Origin: Sycon ciliatum
Lineage: Eukaryota; Porifera; Calcarea; Leucosolenida; Sycettidae
Length of the DNA: 64,000 nucleotides
Reading direction: 5' to 3'
Assembly (NCBI RefSeq): GCF_964019385.1
Contig: NC_088644.1
Location: forward strand, 42,123,624 to 42,187,623
Below the pieces are notes generated by a model. The model was not told the DNA's origin and made no database searches. It was given only the letters and a program-made list of their open reading frames with translations. A program made the position numbers and the translations under genes. The first letter of the stretch is position 1; each line of letters starts with the position of its first letter. Positions 32,023 to 43,490 of this stretch are shown in pieces.

Positions 32023-33633
32023 ATCTTTTTTAAATAGAAGAAATCAGATGAAAACGCGGTATGAAACTTATGAAGCAACTATCCACGCATACTATGCACA
32101 TTATCTTGTTAGAGTCGTAGATAGTTGCTTCATACATGTAACTCGTTTCCATGTGATTTATTCTGTTTTAAATACTTCAAGTACACGTATGTTCATGTAG
32201 GCGCGGAGCCATACCTGTCTAGAGAAGGGCAGGCACCTAAAACATTCCCGGAAAACGATCATCCCACAGCCCACACATGTCCAGTCTTTCCACTGTCTAC
32301 CCACACCAAACGCAGATCGGCTATGCACTGTACATGTACATGTGCATGCCGTGTTTCTTATGACACTCTAACAGCATGACTGACAGCAACGAGAAGATGT
32401 CTTTTACTTGAAGTGTGTGTGTCACTTTTATCCGCAAAGTAATCATCACTGACCGGGATTCCCAGTAATCCAGGTAAATGCCAATGTGAAATAATGACAA
32501 CAAGGAAATGCACGTCATGAGGGTAACCGGTGGGGGGTGGGGGGGGGGGGGTAAGCTGGTTTATGTTGACAATACTAGTATCTTAGGACTACGAATCCGC
32601 TTTAGGAAAGTGCAGTTATCTGGAGCCGGTATTTGTTTGGTGTATTTTATTCTATTTCACAAGAATGAACAGGCATTGCTGCCTTCCTGCCCGGAAAGGT
32701 TCATTGTTCCAGCTCTCAAAGAATGACGAAGATTGTATGATAATCTACATGTATATTAATTTTCCGAAGGACGTACCCAGAGTGCTGACAGTGCTCAACA
32801 CCACAAAGGCAGAGCGTAGTACACAACAGAACAACAAGGACTTCAAGGAGCAGAAAACAAGCCTTGATTGTCCTTGTTGTTCTGTTGTGTATATTCATTT
32901 TCAAAATTTATTCGAATGGCCAATACAACATCGGCACGTGACTCGTGCCAATTGCATACTATTGTTTATAAAGCCGTGGGAATCCATATGGCTACTCAGT
33001 GTGATCCTGCAGCGTTGATCACACCTCTTACAATCTACATGTACATCTACAGTACAATATAGGAATCTTGTGAGTATGGTTTGGGAATGCAAAATCACCA
33101 CACTGTTAGAATACTTTCTGGGGTTTTTAAAAATGACAAATATTCACTGTGCCATTGTCAATTGTTAAGCCCATGGATCCTTCCATGACTGACATGCGCA
33201 CTGTAACAATTATTATTGTCAATCAAGATCTTCAAACTATTTCTTGTATGGATAAATTATAAGAATATTATATTGATAGTTCATTCCTCACATGTTCGAA
33301 AGCTTCTTTTGAACTTCGTGACATGATTTCGAGTGTACTAGCTACATGTTCAAGTAGATAGGATATATTATATTGAAAAAACTTGTTCACATTTAAAAAC
33401 TTGTTCAGGACTTGATCAGAAAAATGGCATGTGCATGATGTGTGGCGTAAGTTGACTATAGTGAACTGGCACTCAATGGCAGATTGTATGATGAATGTAG
33501 TCTATGAGCAGCTTTGTCACTTAAACTTATTTGCGATGATCTGTTTGCATAGTGTGGTCGAGCCGTTCGTGGTGTTGCAGCCGGGTGCAACAGTTTCGTT
33601 TTGATGAATCTAGTCTGTGAGCAGCTTTGTCAC

Positions 33634-34471
33634 TTAAACTTTTTGCGATGATCTGTTTGCATAGTGTGGTCGAGCCGTTCGTAGTGTTGCAGCCGGGTGC
33701 AACAGTTTCGTTCGCGTGTCCGTGCCGGTTGTGCGCCGACCATCAGCTAGGGTTGCAGTGTTGTCCACGAATCCACTATGGCCATTGAATGTTGGCTGTT
33801 CGAGCTGTGCTGGCTGGGCATGTTGCTGAGGACATTCAGATGTTTGAAAGTCGTTCTTCACATCCACGGGTGCAGTCATGGGTTGACCTAGGTGGTACTG
33901 ATCGTACATATATGGTGGAACAGGTGCCCGATTGAAATATACGCTGGGATGGATGTTGCCAGACATTAGGTTGACAAGGCTAGATCAGAGAACTGAGGTC
34001 GTTGCATCATGCGAATTCTCTTCTCCTTAGATCTTTTATTCTGAAACCATACTTGCACCACTCTCTTCGTCAAGCCAGTTTCCTTGGCAACCCGTTCCTG
34101 AACATGTTTGGGGGGCTTGGGATTGCGTTGCAACGTGTTCATGAGTACGGAAAGCTGTTCTGGTTTGATGTGTATGCGAGGACCTCGTTCTTTGTTTGCT
34201 TCATCTGACCGAGATCTCTCCGAATTTTGAAGTCCAGGGGGGGCGCTGTCACTCACGGTGCGTATGTGTCCTTCGCTGGTTGTTTGGCCCTTTGGTGAAG
34301 CTGCTTCTGGTGATAATTCGAATTCCGCGTCGTTTGTGTGACCAGACCACAGATCTGCAATGCTCATACCCAACTGTGGCGTCTGGTGTTGAGGCAGAGA
34401 TGATGACACATGCGTTGAGGAGTGTTGGTGCGATGTCGGACTTAACTCCAATGGGGGAGACATGAGCATGC
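33634..34471 (-). pseudogene. LIM-HD copy C, exon 4: frameshifted after the homeodomain
   Basis: The homeodomain is intact, but two bases are missing near 33973 (ttgacaagg for ttgtacaagg), so the frame ends LALST. The original frame continues from 33966 to 33634. Like copy D it has TCG where copy B has the stop TAG, and it shares the local 3' duplication with D, so C and D are the closest pair. Confidence 0.75.
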
Positions 34472-34775
34472 CTACACAACATAATGCAGAACACAAAATT
34501 AATATGCAATAATAATTAATATGCAATAATAACGCGGACGTGTGATCCATGCACCATTATTGTAATGTTTCTCTTGTTTTTGTAGCAGAGGTGACTCTCA
34601 TTCAGACGCATAGCCACCCAATCCGTCATGTAACCATGGCGTGAGATCAGATTCCACAACTGCGAAACGGGTGCTCAGCATCTAAGATGGAGCAATGGCA
34701 CAGAAGACATGGAGCGATGGATAGAAATGTGTGATTTTTACACAAGTATAATTATATCTATCGTCAATGTCTTAC

Positions 34776-35032
34776 TTTGTAAATCTTCTGTTGTAGCAGG
34801 CATTGTTGAATGAGGCACCACACCGGAATCTCCATCAGTGGCTGGTGTTGTTGTAGTACCACTGGCACACCAGAAGCATTTCATCACGGCGTTGGGCTGC
34901 AACAACATGGCGTCCGTTGCCGCTGGCCGCGTGTTACAAACTGCACACATGCGGCACTGCTGATTGTTGGCCATCTTGCCGAATGTCTGGCAGTACGAGC
35001 CACCAGTGATGTCCTTACTGCACAAGCTGCAG
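34776..35032 (-). pseudogene. LIM-HD copy C, exon 3: LIM domain missing the zinc-ligand His
   Basis: Same length and splice sites as copy D, but HQQC is NQQC, removing a zinc ligand. Several other substitutions (KMAN, LLQP) set it apart. Exon 2 is absent upstream because the copy ends in the CT tract at 35840. Confidence 0.75.
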
Positions 35033-35526
35033 CTGTGAGGATTGGACCAGAAGGATATAATTATGAGAGACAAAATCGATTAACTAAATATCCTGGCAGA
35101 TACAGCTACAATTGAGTGATTTTATTTGGTTACATGGTTGATATGGGTATATGGGTGATATCGTAGTTCTGATGTTTCATGATGTTTCATATCTGCATTT
35201 CCGTCTTTCCTAGGAGCCGTTTGTCACACCACTACCACCCGTCCCCTCTTCTTCCCGAAGCCTGCGCCCAATACGTTTGCATACACGCGTATCTAGCAGG
35301 CAGTACACAACATGACTGGTAGGATAACTTATCATGGACGATGATTGCTGTTTTCCGGGATGTACGTGACACATGTAATCATGCGGAACACTCTGCCGAA
35401 CCGGAAAACTGAATATCTCTCGTCGTAACGTCTGTCAGGACTATACGGAATTCGTATTCACTACCTAATCACCTGTCCGGACATATTTTGACATCGCGGT
35501 ACTTCACAGTTGGTTTCTGGTGTAGC

Positions 35527-35845
<319 letters not shown>

Positions 35846-36315
35846 ATCTGGAGACGGTATTTGTTTGGTGTATTTTATTCTATTTCACAAGAATGAACAG
35901 GCATTGCTGCCTTCCTGCCCGGAAAGGTTGATTGTTCCAGCTCTCAAAGAATGACGAAGATTGTATGATAATCTACATGTATATTAATTTTCAAAATTTG
36001 TTCGAATGGCCAATTCAACATCGGCATGTGACCCGTACTAATTGCATACTATTGTTAATGAAGACGTGGGAACCCATATGGCTACACAGTGTGATCCTGC
36101 AGCGTTGATCACACTTCTTACAATGTAACATGTACAGTACATTATAGGATACTCGTGAGTATGGTTAAGGAATGCAAAATCACCACACTGTTAGAATACT
36201 TTCTGATGGTTTTAAAAATGACAAAATATTCACTGTGCCATTGTCAATTGTTAAGCCCATGGATCCTTCCATGAGTGACATGCGCACTGTAACAATAATT
36301 ATTGTCAATCAAGAT

Positions 36316-36453
36316 ATATAACTGGTTGTTTTAGTGATTCTTATTATGTGACGATGTCCCACTGATGATAGTCACACGAAAACGTTCTGGAATTGTTTCA
36401 TTTTAATTGTTTATACATGGTTATGAGTGCACAAATGATATTTTTCATTTCTA
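36316..36453 (+). mobile_element. 138-bp hammerhead-bearing retroelement with 13-bp TSD
   Basis: Flanked by the direct repeat TGTCAATCAAGAT (36303-36315 and 36454-36466). Paralogous empty sites with one copy exist at about 23228 (unit B, diverged at its first base or two) and about 33217 (unit C). The insert starts at a TATATAA box (36315-36321). After 43 bp it carries CCCA-CTGATGA, nine bases, GAA, AACGTT, C and TGG (36358-36390). No ORF is present. It looks like a non-autonomous PLE terminal unit or retrozyme-like element. Confidence 0.7.
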
Positions 36454-36723
36454 TGTCAATCAAGATCTTCAAACTATTTCTTGTATGGATAAATTATAAG
36501 AATATGATATTGATAGTTCATTCCTCACATGTTCGAAAGCTTCTTTTGAACTTCGTGACATGATTTCGAGTGTACTAGCTACATGTTCAAGTAGATAGGA
36601 TATATTATATTGAAAAAACTTGTTCACATTTCAAAACTTGTTCAGGACTTGATCAGAAAAATGGCATGTGTATGATATGTGGCGTAAGTTGACTATAGTG
36701 AACTGGCACTCAATGGCAGATTG

Positions 36724-36950
36724 TATGATGAATCTAGTCTGTGAGCAGCTTTGTCACTTAGACTTATTTGCGATGATCTGTTTGCATAGTGTGGTCTAAC
36801 CGTTCGTGGTGTTGCAGCCGGGTGCAACAGTTTCGTTTTGATGAATCTAGTCTGTGAGCAGCTTTGTCACTTAAACTTATTTGCGATGATCTGTTTGCAT
36901 AGTGTGGTCGAGCCGTTCGTGGTGTTGCAGCCGGGTGCAACAGTTTCGTT
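36724..36950. repeat. Local tandem duplication (about 115 bp) at the LIM-HD 3' end
   Basis: gatgaatctagtctgtgagcag and the following 90 bases are repeated at 36727 and 36839. Unit C has the same duplication, unit B has one copy. It supplies the C-terminal extension of copy D. Confidence 0.8.
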
Positions 36951-37710
36951 TGCGTGTCCTTGCCGGTGGTGCGCTGACCATCAGCTAGGGTTGCAGTGTT
37001 GTCCACGAATCCACTATGGCCATTGAATGTTGGCTGTTCGAGCTGTGCCGGCTGGGCATGTTGCTGAGGACATTCAGATGTTTGAAAGTCGTTCTTCACA
37101 TCCACGGGTGCAGGCATGGGTTGACCTAGGTGGTACTGATCGTACATATATGGTGGAACAGCTGCCCGATTGAAATATACGCTGGGATGGATGTTGCCAG
37201 ACATTAGGTTGTACAAGGCTAGATCGGAGAACTGAGGTCGTTGCATCATGCGAATTCTCTTCTCCTTAGATCTTTTATTCTGAAACCATACTTGCACCAC
37301 TCTCTTCGTCAAACCAGTTTCCTTGGCAACCCTTTCCTGAACATGTTTGGGGGGCTTGGGATTGCGTTGAAACGTGTTCATGAGCACGGAAAGCTGTTCT
37401 GGTTTGATGTGTGTGCGAGGACCTCGTTCTTTGTTTGCTTCATCTGAACGAGATCTCTCCGAATTTTGAAGTCCAGGGGAGGCGCTGTCACTCACGGTGC
37501 GTATGTGTCCTTCGCTGGTTGTTTGGCCCTTTGGTGAAGCTGCTTCTGGTGATAAATCGAATTCCGCGTCGTGTGTGTGACCAGACCACAGATCTGCAAT
37601 GCTCATACCCAACTGTGGCGTCTGGTGTTGAGGCAGAGATGATGACACATGCGTTGAGGAGTGTTGGTGCGATGTCGGACTTAACTCCAATGGCGGAGAC
37701 ATGAGCATGC
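36764..37710 (-). CDS. LIM-HD gene copy D, exon 4: homeodomain and C-terminus
   Basis: Acceptor tgttgtgtag, then GC-ATG-CTC, completing a Ser codon with exon 3. A linker of about 94 residues precedes the homeodomain, which runs from RGPRTHIKPEQL through KETGLTKRVVQVWFQNKRS. It carries W48, F49, Q50 and N51 and a basic KEKR tail. After the homeodomain comes MMQRPQFSDLALYNLMSG and a Gln/His-rich tail. The stop used by copy B (TAG in RS-stop) is TCG here, so the frame reads on about 38 residues into a locally duplicated 3' segment and ends at 36764. The real C-terminus therefore differs from the presumed ancestor. Confidence 0.8.
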
Positions 37711-38008
37711 CTACACAACATAATGCAGAACACAAAATTAATATGCAATAAAAATTAATGTGCAATAATAACGTGGACCTGTGATCCATGCACCATGATT
37801 GAAATTTTTTCTTGTTATTATACCAGAGGTGACTCTCATTCAGACGCATAGCGACCCATTGCATACATGTAGACATGGCGTGAGATCAGATTCCACAACT
37901 GCGAAACGGGTGCTCAAAGATGGAGCAATGACACACAAGACATGGAGCGATGGATAGAAATGTGTGATTTTTACACAAGTATAATTATATCTATCGTCAG
38001 TGTCTTAC

Positions 38009-38265
38009 TTTGTAAATCTTCTGTTGTAGCAGGCATTGTTGAATGAGGCACCACACCGGAATCTCGCTCAGTGGCTGGTATTGTTGCAGTACCACTGGTA
38101 CACCAGAAGCATTTCATCACGGCGTTGGGCTGCATAAACATGGCGTCCGTTGCCGCTGGCCGCGTGTTACACACTGCACACATGCAGCACTGCTGATGGA
38201 TGGCGATATTGCCGAATGTCTGGCAGTACGAGCCACCAGTGATGTCTTTGCTGCACAAGCTGCAG
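38009..38265 (-). CDS. LIM-HD gene copy D, exon 3: single LIM domain
   Basis: The acceptor cctcacag directly precedes C-TGC-AGC. The 86-residue exon contains CSLC, 18 residues, HQQC, then CxxC spacing, 19 residues and CFWC. This fits the LIM pattern C-x2-C-x18-H-x2-C-x2-C-x2-C-x19-C-x2-C, with all eight zinc ligands. LIM domains of this family bind cofactors such as LDB/CLIM and tune homeodomain activity; that role is inferred from the family. The domain is followed by a Thr/Ser-rich linker to the donor TTACAAA|gtaaga. The intron upstream of this exon carries the CT tract seen in all copies. Confidence 0.8.
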
Positions 38266-38763
38266 CTGTGAGGATTGGACCAGAAGGAAATAATTATGGG
38301 ACACAAAATCGATTAACTAAATATCCTGGCAGATACAGCTACAATTGAGTGATTTTATTCGGTTACATGGTTGATATGAGTATATGGTTGATATCGTAGT
38401 TCTGATGTTTCATGATGGTCCATATCTGCATTTCGGTCTTTCCTAGTAGCTGTTTGTCACACCACTAGCACCCGTCCCCTCTTCCTCCCGAAGCCTGCGC
38501 CCAATACGTTTGCATACACGCGTATCTAGCAGGCAGTACACAACATGACTGGTTGGATAACTTATCATGGACAATGATTGCTGTTTTCCGGGATGTACGT
38601 GACACATGTAATCATGCGGAACACTCTGCCGAACCGGAAAACTGAATATCTCTCGTCGTAACGTCTGTCAGGACTATACGGAATTCGTATTCACTACCTT
38701 ATCACCTGTCAGGACATATTTTGACATCGCGGTACTTCACAGTTCGTTTCTGGTGTAGCGTCT

Positions 38764-38780
38764 CCCTTTCTATCTCTCTC

Positions 38781-38838
<58 letters not shown>

Positions 38839-38895
38839 ATCTCTCTTTCTTTCCCTCTCTCTTCTCTCTCTCTTTCTCTCTCTTTCTCTCTCTCA

Positions 38896-38935
<40 letters not shown>
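38764..38935 (+). repeat. CT microsatellite in LIM-HD intron 2 (copy D)
   Basis: An interrupted (CT)n tract with embedded CAGTT, followed by a C-rich run. It lies between exons 3 and 2 and is read as a GA-rich purine tract in the minus-strand transcript. It is the shortest of the four paralogous tracts. Confidence 0.9.
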
Positions 38936-39181
38936 TTGTCAGTCATCTCGCCCCCTCCTCCTCCCCCCCCCCCCCCCCCATGGTGCTTGCTGTGTACGCC
39001 GATCCCGAGACATTTGGTGAGGGGAGTCCACCGCACCTCACCGGCGCAGCTCATGTAGCGCCTGCAAACCCATTGTGTTTTTTTGTTTTGTCTTTGTTTT
39101 GTTTCCCTTATTCCGTAGGTATGTGCACTGTGATAAAGAAATAGAAAAACGAATGCCCGATCTTGCAGTACAAACCCTCAC

Positions 39182-39560
39182 CTCTTGTTGCATTGCGCAG
39201 GCGCCTTCACCACTAGTCCTTTGATTCCCATAGGTTCACTGATTGCCTGACCATTTTGCAGCAGTGGATTGGGCTGATCGAAGCCTGATTGGGAACTGGG
39301 TACACGTACATGTTGGGCATGTGTTTCAGACGTGGTAGAGGAGCTGTGTGAGACAGTAGCGTGGACACGGTGTTGTAATGCATGGCTGAGAGGCGCTGCA
39401 CCTGTGTCGCTGGGACTCCAGCCGTGGCTCTGCCTTGCACCATGCGTCGCGCCATTTCTCAGTGATGATGTCGGCGGATTGTGCTTGGTTTGGCGAAGGT
39501 CTTGAAATGCATTCCCATGCTGATTATGCGTTCGCACACTACCCAGTTGTTGCCCATTTT
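39182..39560 (-). CDS. LIM-HD gene copy D, exon 2
   Basis: A 379-nt exon with acceptor tgtttccag and donor AAGAG|gtgagg. It starts in phase 1 and ends in phase 2, matching its neighbours. It encodes ENGQQLGSV onward, rich in Gln, His, Ser and Asn, and ends APAQCNKS just before the first LIM cysteine. No known domain is visible; it is probably a disordered linker or activation region. Near-identical exons occur in copies A and B with the same length and splice sites, which supports its being real coding sequence rather than a chance ORF. Confidence 0.75.
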
Positions 39561-39732
39561 CTGGAAACACAAAAAAGGAAGCACAAATAAAATTTGTTCC
39601 TAAGCATACTTTATAAAGTCAGAGTGGGTTTAGTTTCTACGTACAGGACAGTATGGTACGTTCGGGCCTGGTTGAAATCTGGCTTTGGAATTTTTTTTCG
39701 TTGCTATCAGGTTCAGGCTCATTTCCTCTGTG

Positions 39733-39776
39733 CTGCGCTGATGAGTCCACAAAGGACGAAACAGTTCTGTACGCAG
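39733..39776 (+). ncRNA. Type I hammerhead ribozyme, intron 1 of LIM-HD copy D (antisense to the gene)
   Basis: All parts of a hammerhead are visible. Stem I is CTGCG (39733-39737) with CGCAG (39772-39776). The core CTGATGA is at 39738. Stem II is GTCC/GGAC with loop ACAAA. GAA is at 39758. Stem III is ACAG/CTGT with a TT loop. The unpaired A at 39771 is the predicted cleavage base (GTA class). Every helix pair is Watson-Crick. Hammerheads of this small type are known in Penelope-like elements, but no PLE coding sequence adjoins this one. Copy B carries the paralogue. Confidence 0.8.
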
Positions 39777-40239
39777 ATTGAGTACGTACAGTGCAGTATG
39801 GCAAGCGACTTCAGTGCGTATTGGAGGTGATGAAGCAGGCGCAAGCACGAACCTACACCGGCTATCGAACACATTTTTAAAGTGGAAAAGAGTGCACACA
39901 TGTATGACTGGTACGAACAAAAAATTAATGCCAGGGCTTTGCATGCAGTATGACTTTTCCTGGAGTTTTCCGCCCTTGTCATAGTGGTGGTTGAGGATGG
40001 CAACTGAGATATCTAACGGTCACCAATACCATACATGTAGCTTGAAGTTCACAAATATGTTGAGGGTACTCATTTACAAATTGGTGGAAATCGACCTTAG
40101 CCCCGTCTAAAGTTGTTACTTCCGTTGCAAGTGCAATAGAAGTTGAAGAAACCCTGAACGACATTGAAGCGCTAGTTGTAAAGGGTTAGGTCAGTTATCC
40201 AGTGTTCTGCGTAACTGAATGCGTTGTTTCCACTTGCGA

Positions 40240-41030
40240 TGGTTCTCGAAGTCTGCTCGAACCCTGCCCCAGCATTCCATGCACCTGTTTGGAATTGCAC
40301 TTGCTTGCAATCGTGTAGAATGTTACGGCTGATGGATCACATTCTGTCTATATGGCCGCGTATCCTGTCGCTCTATGCGATCGATCAACTATCATAGCAG
40401 GGGCTCGGGAAGGCCTTGCATTCGCTAGCCTACACTCGCAGGCAAGATCACAAGACGCGCGCCCGGATCAGATCGAATAGAATCGCTTCTTGTGACACGA
40501 TTCGATTGCATACACAGTTTGTAAAAACACGGAATGGCACAAACTAAAACCCTGCTGCTTCGCAATTTGTACCTACTTTGTTTCGTTTGCCCCTGTGTAT
40601 GTGTTCGGCTACACGATGAGGCACAGCGGATGAGATTATTGCTGTTCTGCGCGCACGCTGCTCGTAGCGCAGATACTCACAATCGACTTTGAGATAAAAA
40701 TTATTATACTGCCCATTCACGCATCCACTATTGCACACATCTCTATACTGGACATTTCAAGTACAATGTCTCTGCACTAAAGCTACATCTAAGTTGACAG
40801 GCTGTTGTGAGTCGGATGACAGCTGACATGTACGTCTTGGGGTCTGTTTCGCGGAAGTGCTGCCAAAGTGACAATGCTAGCTTGTCATGTAACACATTAT
40901 TTTCAGAGTGTCTGTGGAGGCCTCGGACGGCTTGGTGAAAGCCCAGTGAAGGAACTTCCTTCAGATATTGAAGGAAAACAGAACGGCTGATGGCTCTACC
41001 CCGATCCCAAGCCCCTTTGGAAGCCATTAC
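40240..41030. other. LIM-HD intron 1, unique part
   Basis: Homology to unit B ends near 40237. I see no repeat or ORF I can support from there to the exon 1 donor. Confidence 0.5.
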
Positions 41031-41039
41031 AATTCTTAC

Positions 41040-41385
41040 CTTGGTAATGCCCGTCAGTCTGCCCGGCCAAATGGGGTGATATCGGTGTGTGTGGAGTGTT
41101 ACCGATGGTTAAGTCCTGGCTGCCGTGAGAGTGATTCAAAGACAGTTGAGACGGGAACGGTGTGACATTACCAGTCGCATACTGCAAGTTCGAGTAACTA
41201 TGACCGAGTGCCGAAATGTCAGCACTATCCAACAGCGATGATGCCGCACCTGTGCCTGAACTAGCATCGGTCAGGCTAAGCAATGAATTGGTTGTTGCCA
41301 CTGAAGTTGAATTTCCCTGTGAGGCATACACTGGTGAGGCATGGTCACCCTCGAAGACACTATTCAATAGCTCTCTAGGCTGCAT
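41040..41385 (-). CDS. LIM-HD gene copy D, exon 1 (start codon exon)
   Basis: The exon opens with ATG at 41385, beginning MQPRELLNSVFEGDH. The ATG has A at -3 and follows a splice acceptor (tttttcag) by eight bases, which suggests an intron in the 5' untranslated region. It ends CAA-G before gtaag at 41039, leaving phase 1, which matches the AA starting exon 2. The encoded 115 residues are low-complexity (Ser, Thr, Asn, Gly, His), likely disordered, with no domain I recognise. No other copy of this exon is present, so copies A, B and C are 3' fragments of the gene. The frame is open upstream through the acceptor (ATA AAA ATG), so coding from an earlier exon cannot be excluded. Confidence 0.7.
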
Positions 41386-41394
41386 TTTTATCTG

Positions 41395-43490
41395 AAAAAT
41401 AGAAATTTCTTCTCAAAGGGTAGAAGTAATAATTGAACACTTTCAGAGCACGATATTCGCACCGCCTCTAAAGCAGAACAATATCCTTCCTCCGCTCAGA
41501 ACTCAGTACGCTTTCAGCTTTGTTCTGCAGTCAAAGTGCAATATAATCTTTCAAGTCTCTGATGTCAATTATTGGTCGTTTTCAAGTTGGTGCACAAAGT
41601 GACCATCATACCAACCCAAGATAGACTGAAAGAAACGAGCAGAGACGGGCAATATGAGACCTAGATTGGTGGCCGCGTCGAAATTTCTCGTTATTGAAAC
41701 TTGAAATTATGCTTCTCCAATTGGTGCTGCCGTGCGGCGTCCACTGCCTCATATAGGTTATGTGATGTGGCAATGATGAGTGTGGCCACGGTGCGGGGTA
41801 GCCTGTCTAAACAACGCACGGTGGACCCGTGGCCTGTACTAGAACAGTGCGTTCTCTTTCCCGTTCATGATGCTAACCCGGCCTTGGAGTGTTACTGCTG
41901 GCGCTCCTGCTGCTGCTGATGCTACTGTTGCTGTTGCTCTGGGAGAAGGTGAAGGTAGATTCTTTTGTGATTTTCAAGTTCACAGAGTCAACGTCACCAG
42001 CAGAAGGAAAGTTGTTTGAGTTATGACGCAAGCGGCGGTGCTTAGGTATTGGCAATTTTCCGCGGGACCACCTTAGCCCTGCACTGGTTCGTGTAGGGTC
42101 CACTTAGACACTACACGTCCTATATCGCGCTTAGCTGCGCACAGACAAATCATGCCTTTTTCCAGGCCTGTGGAGTGTAAGATAAGTAATGTCAGCCCAG
42201 GTCATGCTTCTCCAAAATGCCTGTGACTGTGATCTTCTACTGCTATTCTCTGAGCAGTGTGTACTTCAAGTAGTATTTTAGTAATGTAGAGCTGTGCAAA
42301 GTTGGAGTGACATTTTATGCAGTCTGGGTGAAGGCGGAGAAGGCATTACTGTACAATGAATCATTGCGCGATCTCTGGGTGTAGGCGGGGAAGGCATTAC
42401 AATGAATCATTGTGCGATCTCCCTGACTATACCACTGAGCAGTCTCATGGTTTGCCACAAGAGAAGCTCTTGTTACTACGCAGCAAGCACTCACGGAGTT
42501 GTGAACATTGGGACTGAGGTCGTTTGAGTACGGGTGATGCGGGGGGGGGGGGGATCTCTGCGAGAAAAACGCAGAAAGAATGGAACTTCCTCAGACAGTC
42601 ACAGGAACACGCCTATGCATACCGAAGCTCGATCCGATGAGACAATAGATAATTGCCTATATTTCATATTCCGTATTTCCTATCCTGATGTGGTTGCGTC
42701 GTCTGTCAGACAATATCACGGAAACCCCTAGCATGACACTTTCTTATGATTATTCCATTACCTTGTACATATCACGCCTGTCAACGCTGTCTCGCTTCTG
42801 CTCGCAACAAACAGTGGAGTTGTACTAGCAACGGCTCCAAAGTACATGTATCTGGAGGGGGGGGGGGAGGTGAGTAGTGTTATGTGATTGTGTGGTGACA
42901 TTCATCCACACGATGTGGTTTGATTTGGTGTGCACATAAGCAGACAGTGTTGAGCAGTGGGCGATTGCACCATACCCTTCGCTGACACCTGTATTAGCTA
43001 CAGCATTGCAAGTGCAACTGATAAAAGATGACCGCGTCAAAAAAGTAAGCTCTGTGTGCTTCATACATTACCGATGCTGAGACAGTGGTAAAGAGGGAGT
43101 GTGAGTGTATGTGGGAGTGTGTGTGTGAGAGAGAGTGTGTGTGTGAGTGTATGTGGGAGTGTGTGTGTGAGAGAGAGAGTGTGTGTGCGTGTGGGTGTGT
43201 GTGTGCGTGCGTGCGCGTGACTGCGTGTGTGTGTGTGAGAGAGAGAGACAAAGAGAAAGGAAGTGAAAGTACATATAGTGTAGATGTACTCGTACGAACA
43301 TGTACATGGTTATTGTAGCGAGGAATTTGATATCAAGTTCTCATCAAGTCTCTGTTCGATGGCACACCAATACATACCGGCCGCTCCTATCAAGTAGGAT
43401 ATGACATGGCTGTTAGCTGTCTCAGCATTCACTCGCTTCCTCAGAATACTTATGATTGCATTTGATGAGAGGCACCAAACCTGGACGGCT
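41395..43490. other. Region upstream of LIM-HD exon 1; no supported gene
   Basis: Contains a minus-strand Ser-rich ORF (42103-41873) that could be an upstream exon but has no clear donor, a G13 run (42541), a short direct repeat near 42320-42420 (gtaggcgg(g/a)gaaggcattac type) and a GT tract at 43099-43240. Confidence 0.4.
43099..43240 (+). repeat. (GT)n/(GA)n compound microsatellite
   Basis: Includes a 40-bp direct repeat, gagtgtatgtgggagtgtgtgtgtgagagaga. Confidence 0.9.

Larger units (their letters stand above)
36764..41385 (-). other. LIM-homeodomain gene, copy D: four-exon model
   Basis: Four exons join in phase on the minus strand: 41385-41040, 39560-39182, 38265-38009 and 37710-36764. 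Lengths are 346, 379, 257 and 947 nt, giving 643 codons with the stop. All introns are GT-AG and the split codons are sensible (G+AA, AG+C, A+GC). The protein has a Ser/Thr/Asn-rich N-terminus, a Gln/Ser/His-rich region, one LIM domain (about residues 243-295) and a homeodomain (about residues 422-482). It is a predicted sequence-specific nuclear transcription factor. The homeodomain helix 3 with WFQNKR and the KRSKEKR tail resemble LIM-HD proteins, perhaps the Lhx1/5 group; the subgroup is a guess. Known LIM-HD proteins carry two LIM domains, and only one is visible here. This is the only copy with exon 1 upstream and all frames open. Confidence 0.8.

Noticed and set aside
41873..42103. Ser-rich ORF as an upstream LIM-HD exon
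   Set aside because: No convincing donor at its end, and exon 1 already has a well-placed ATG just after an acceptor. Kept only as a remark.
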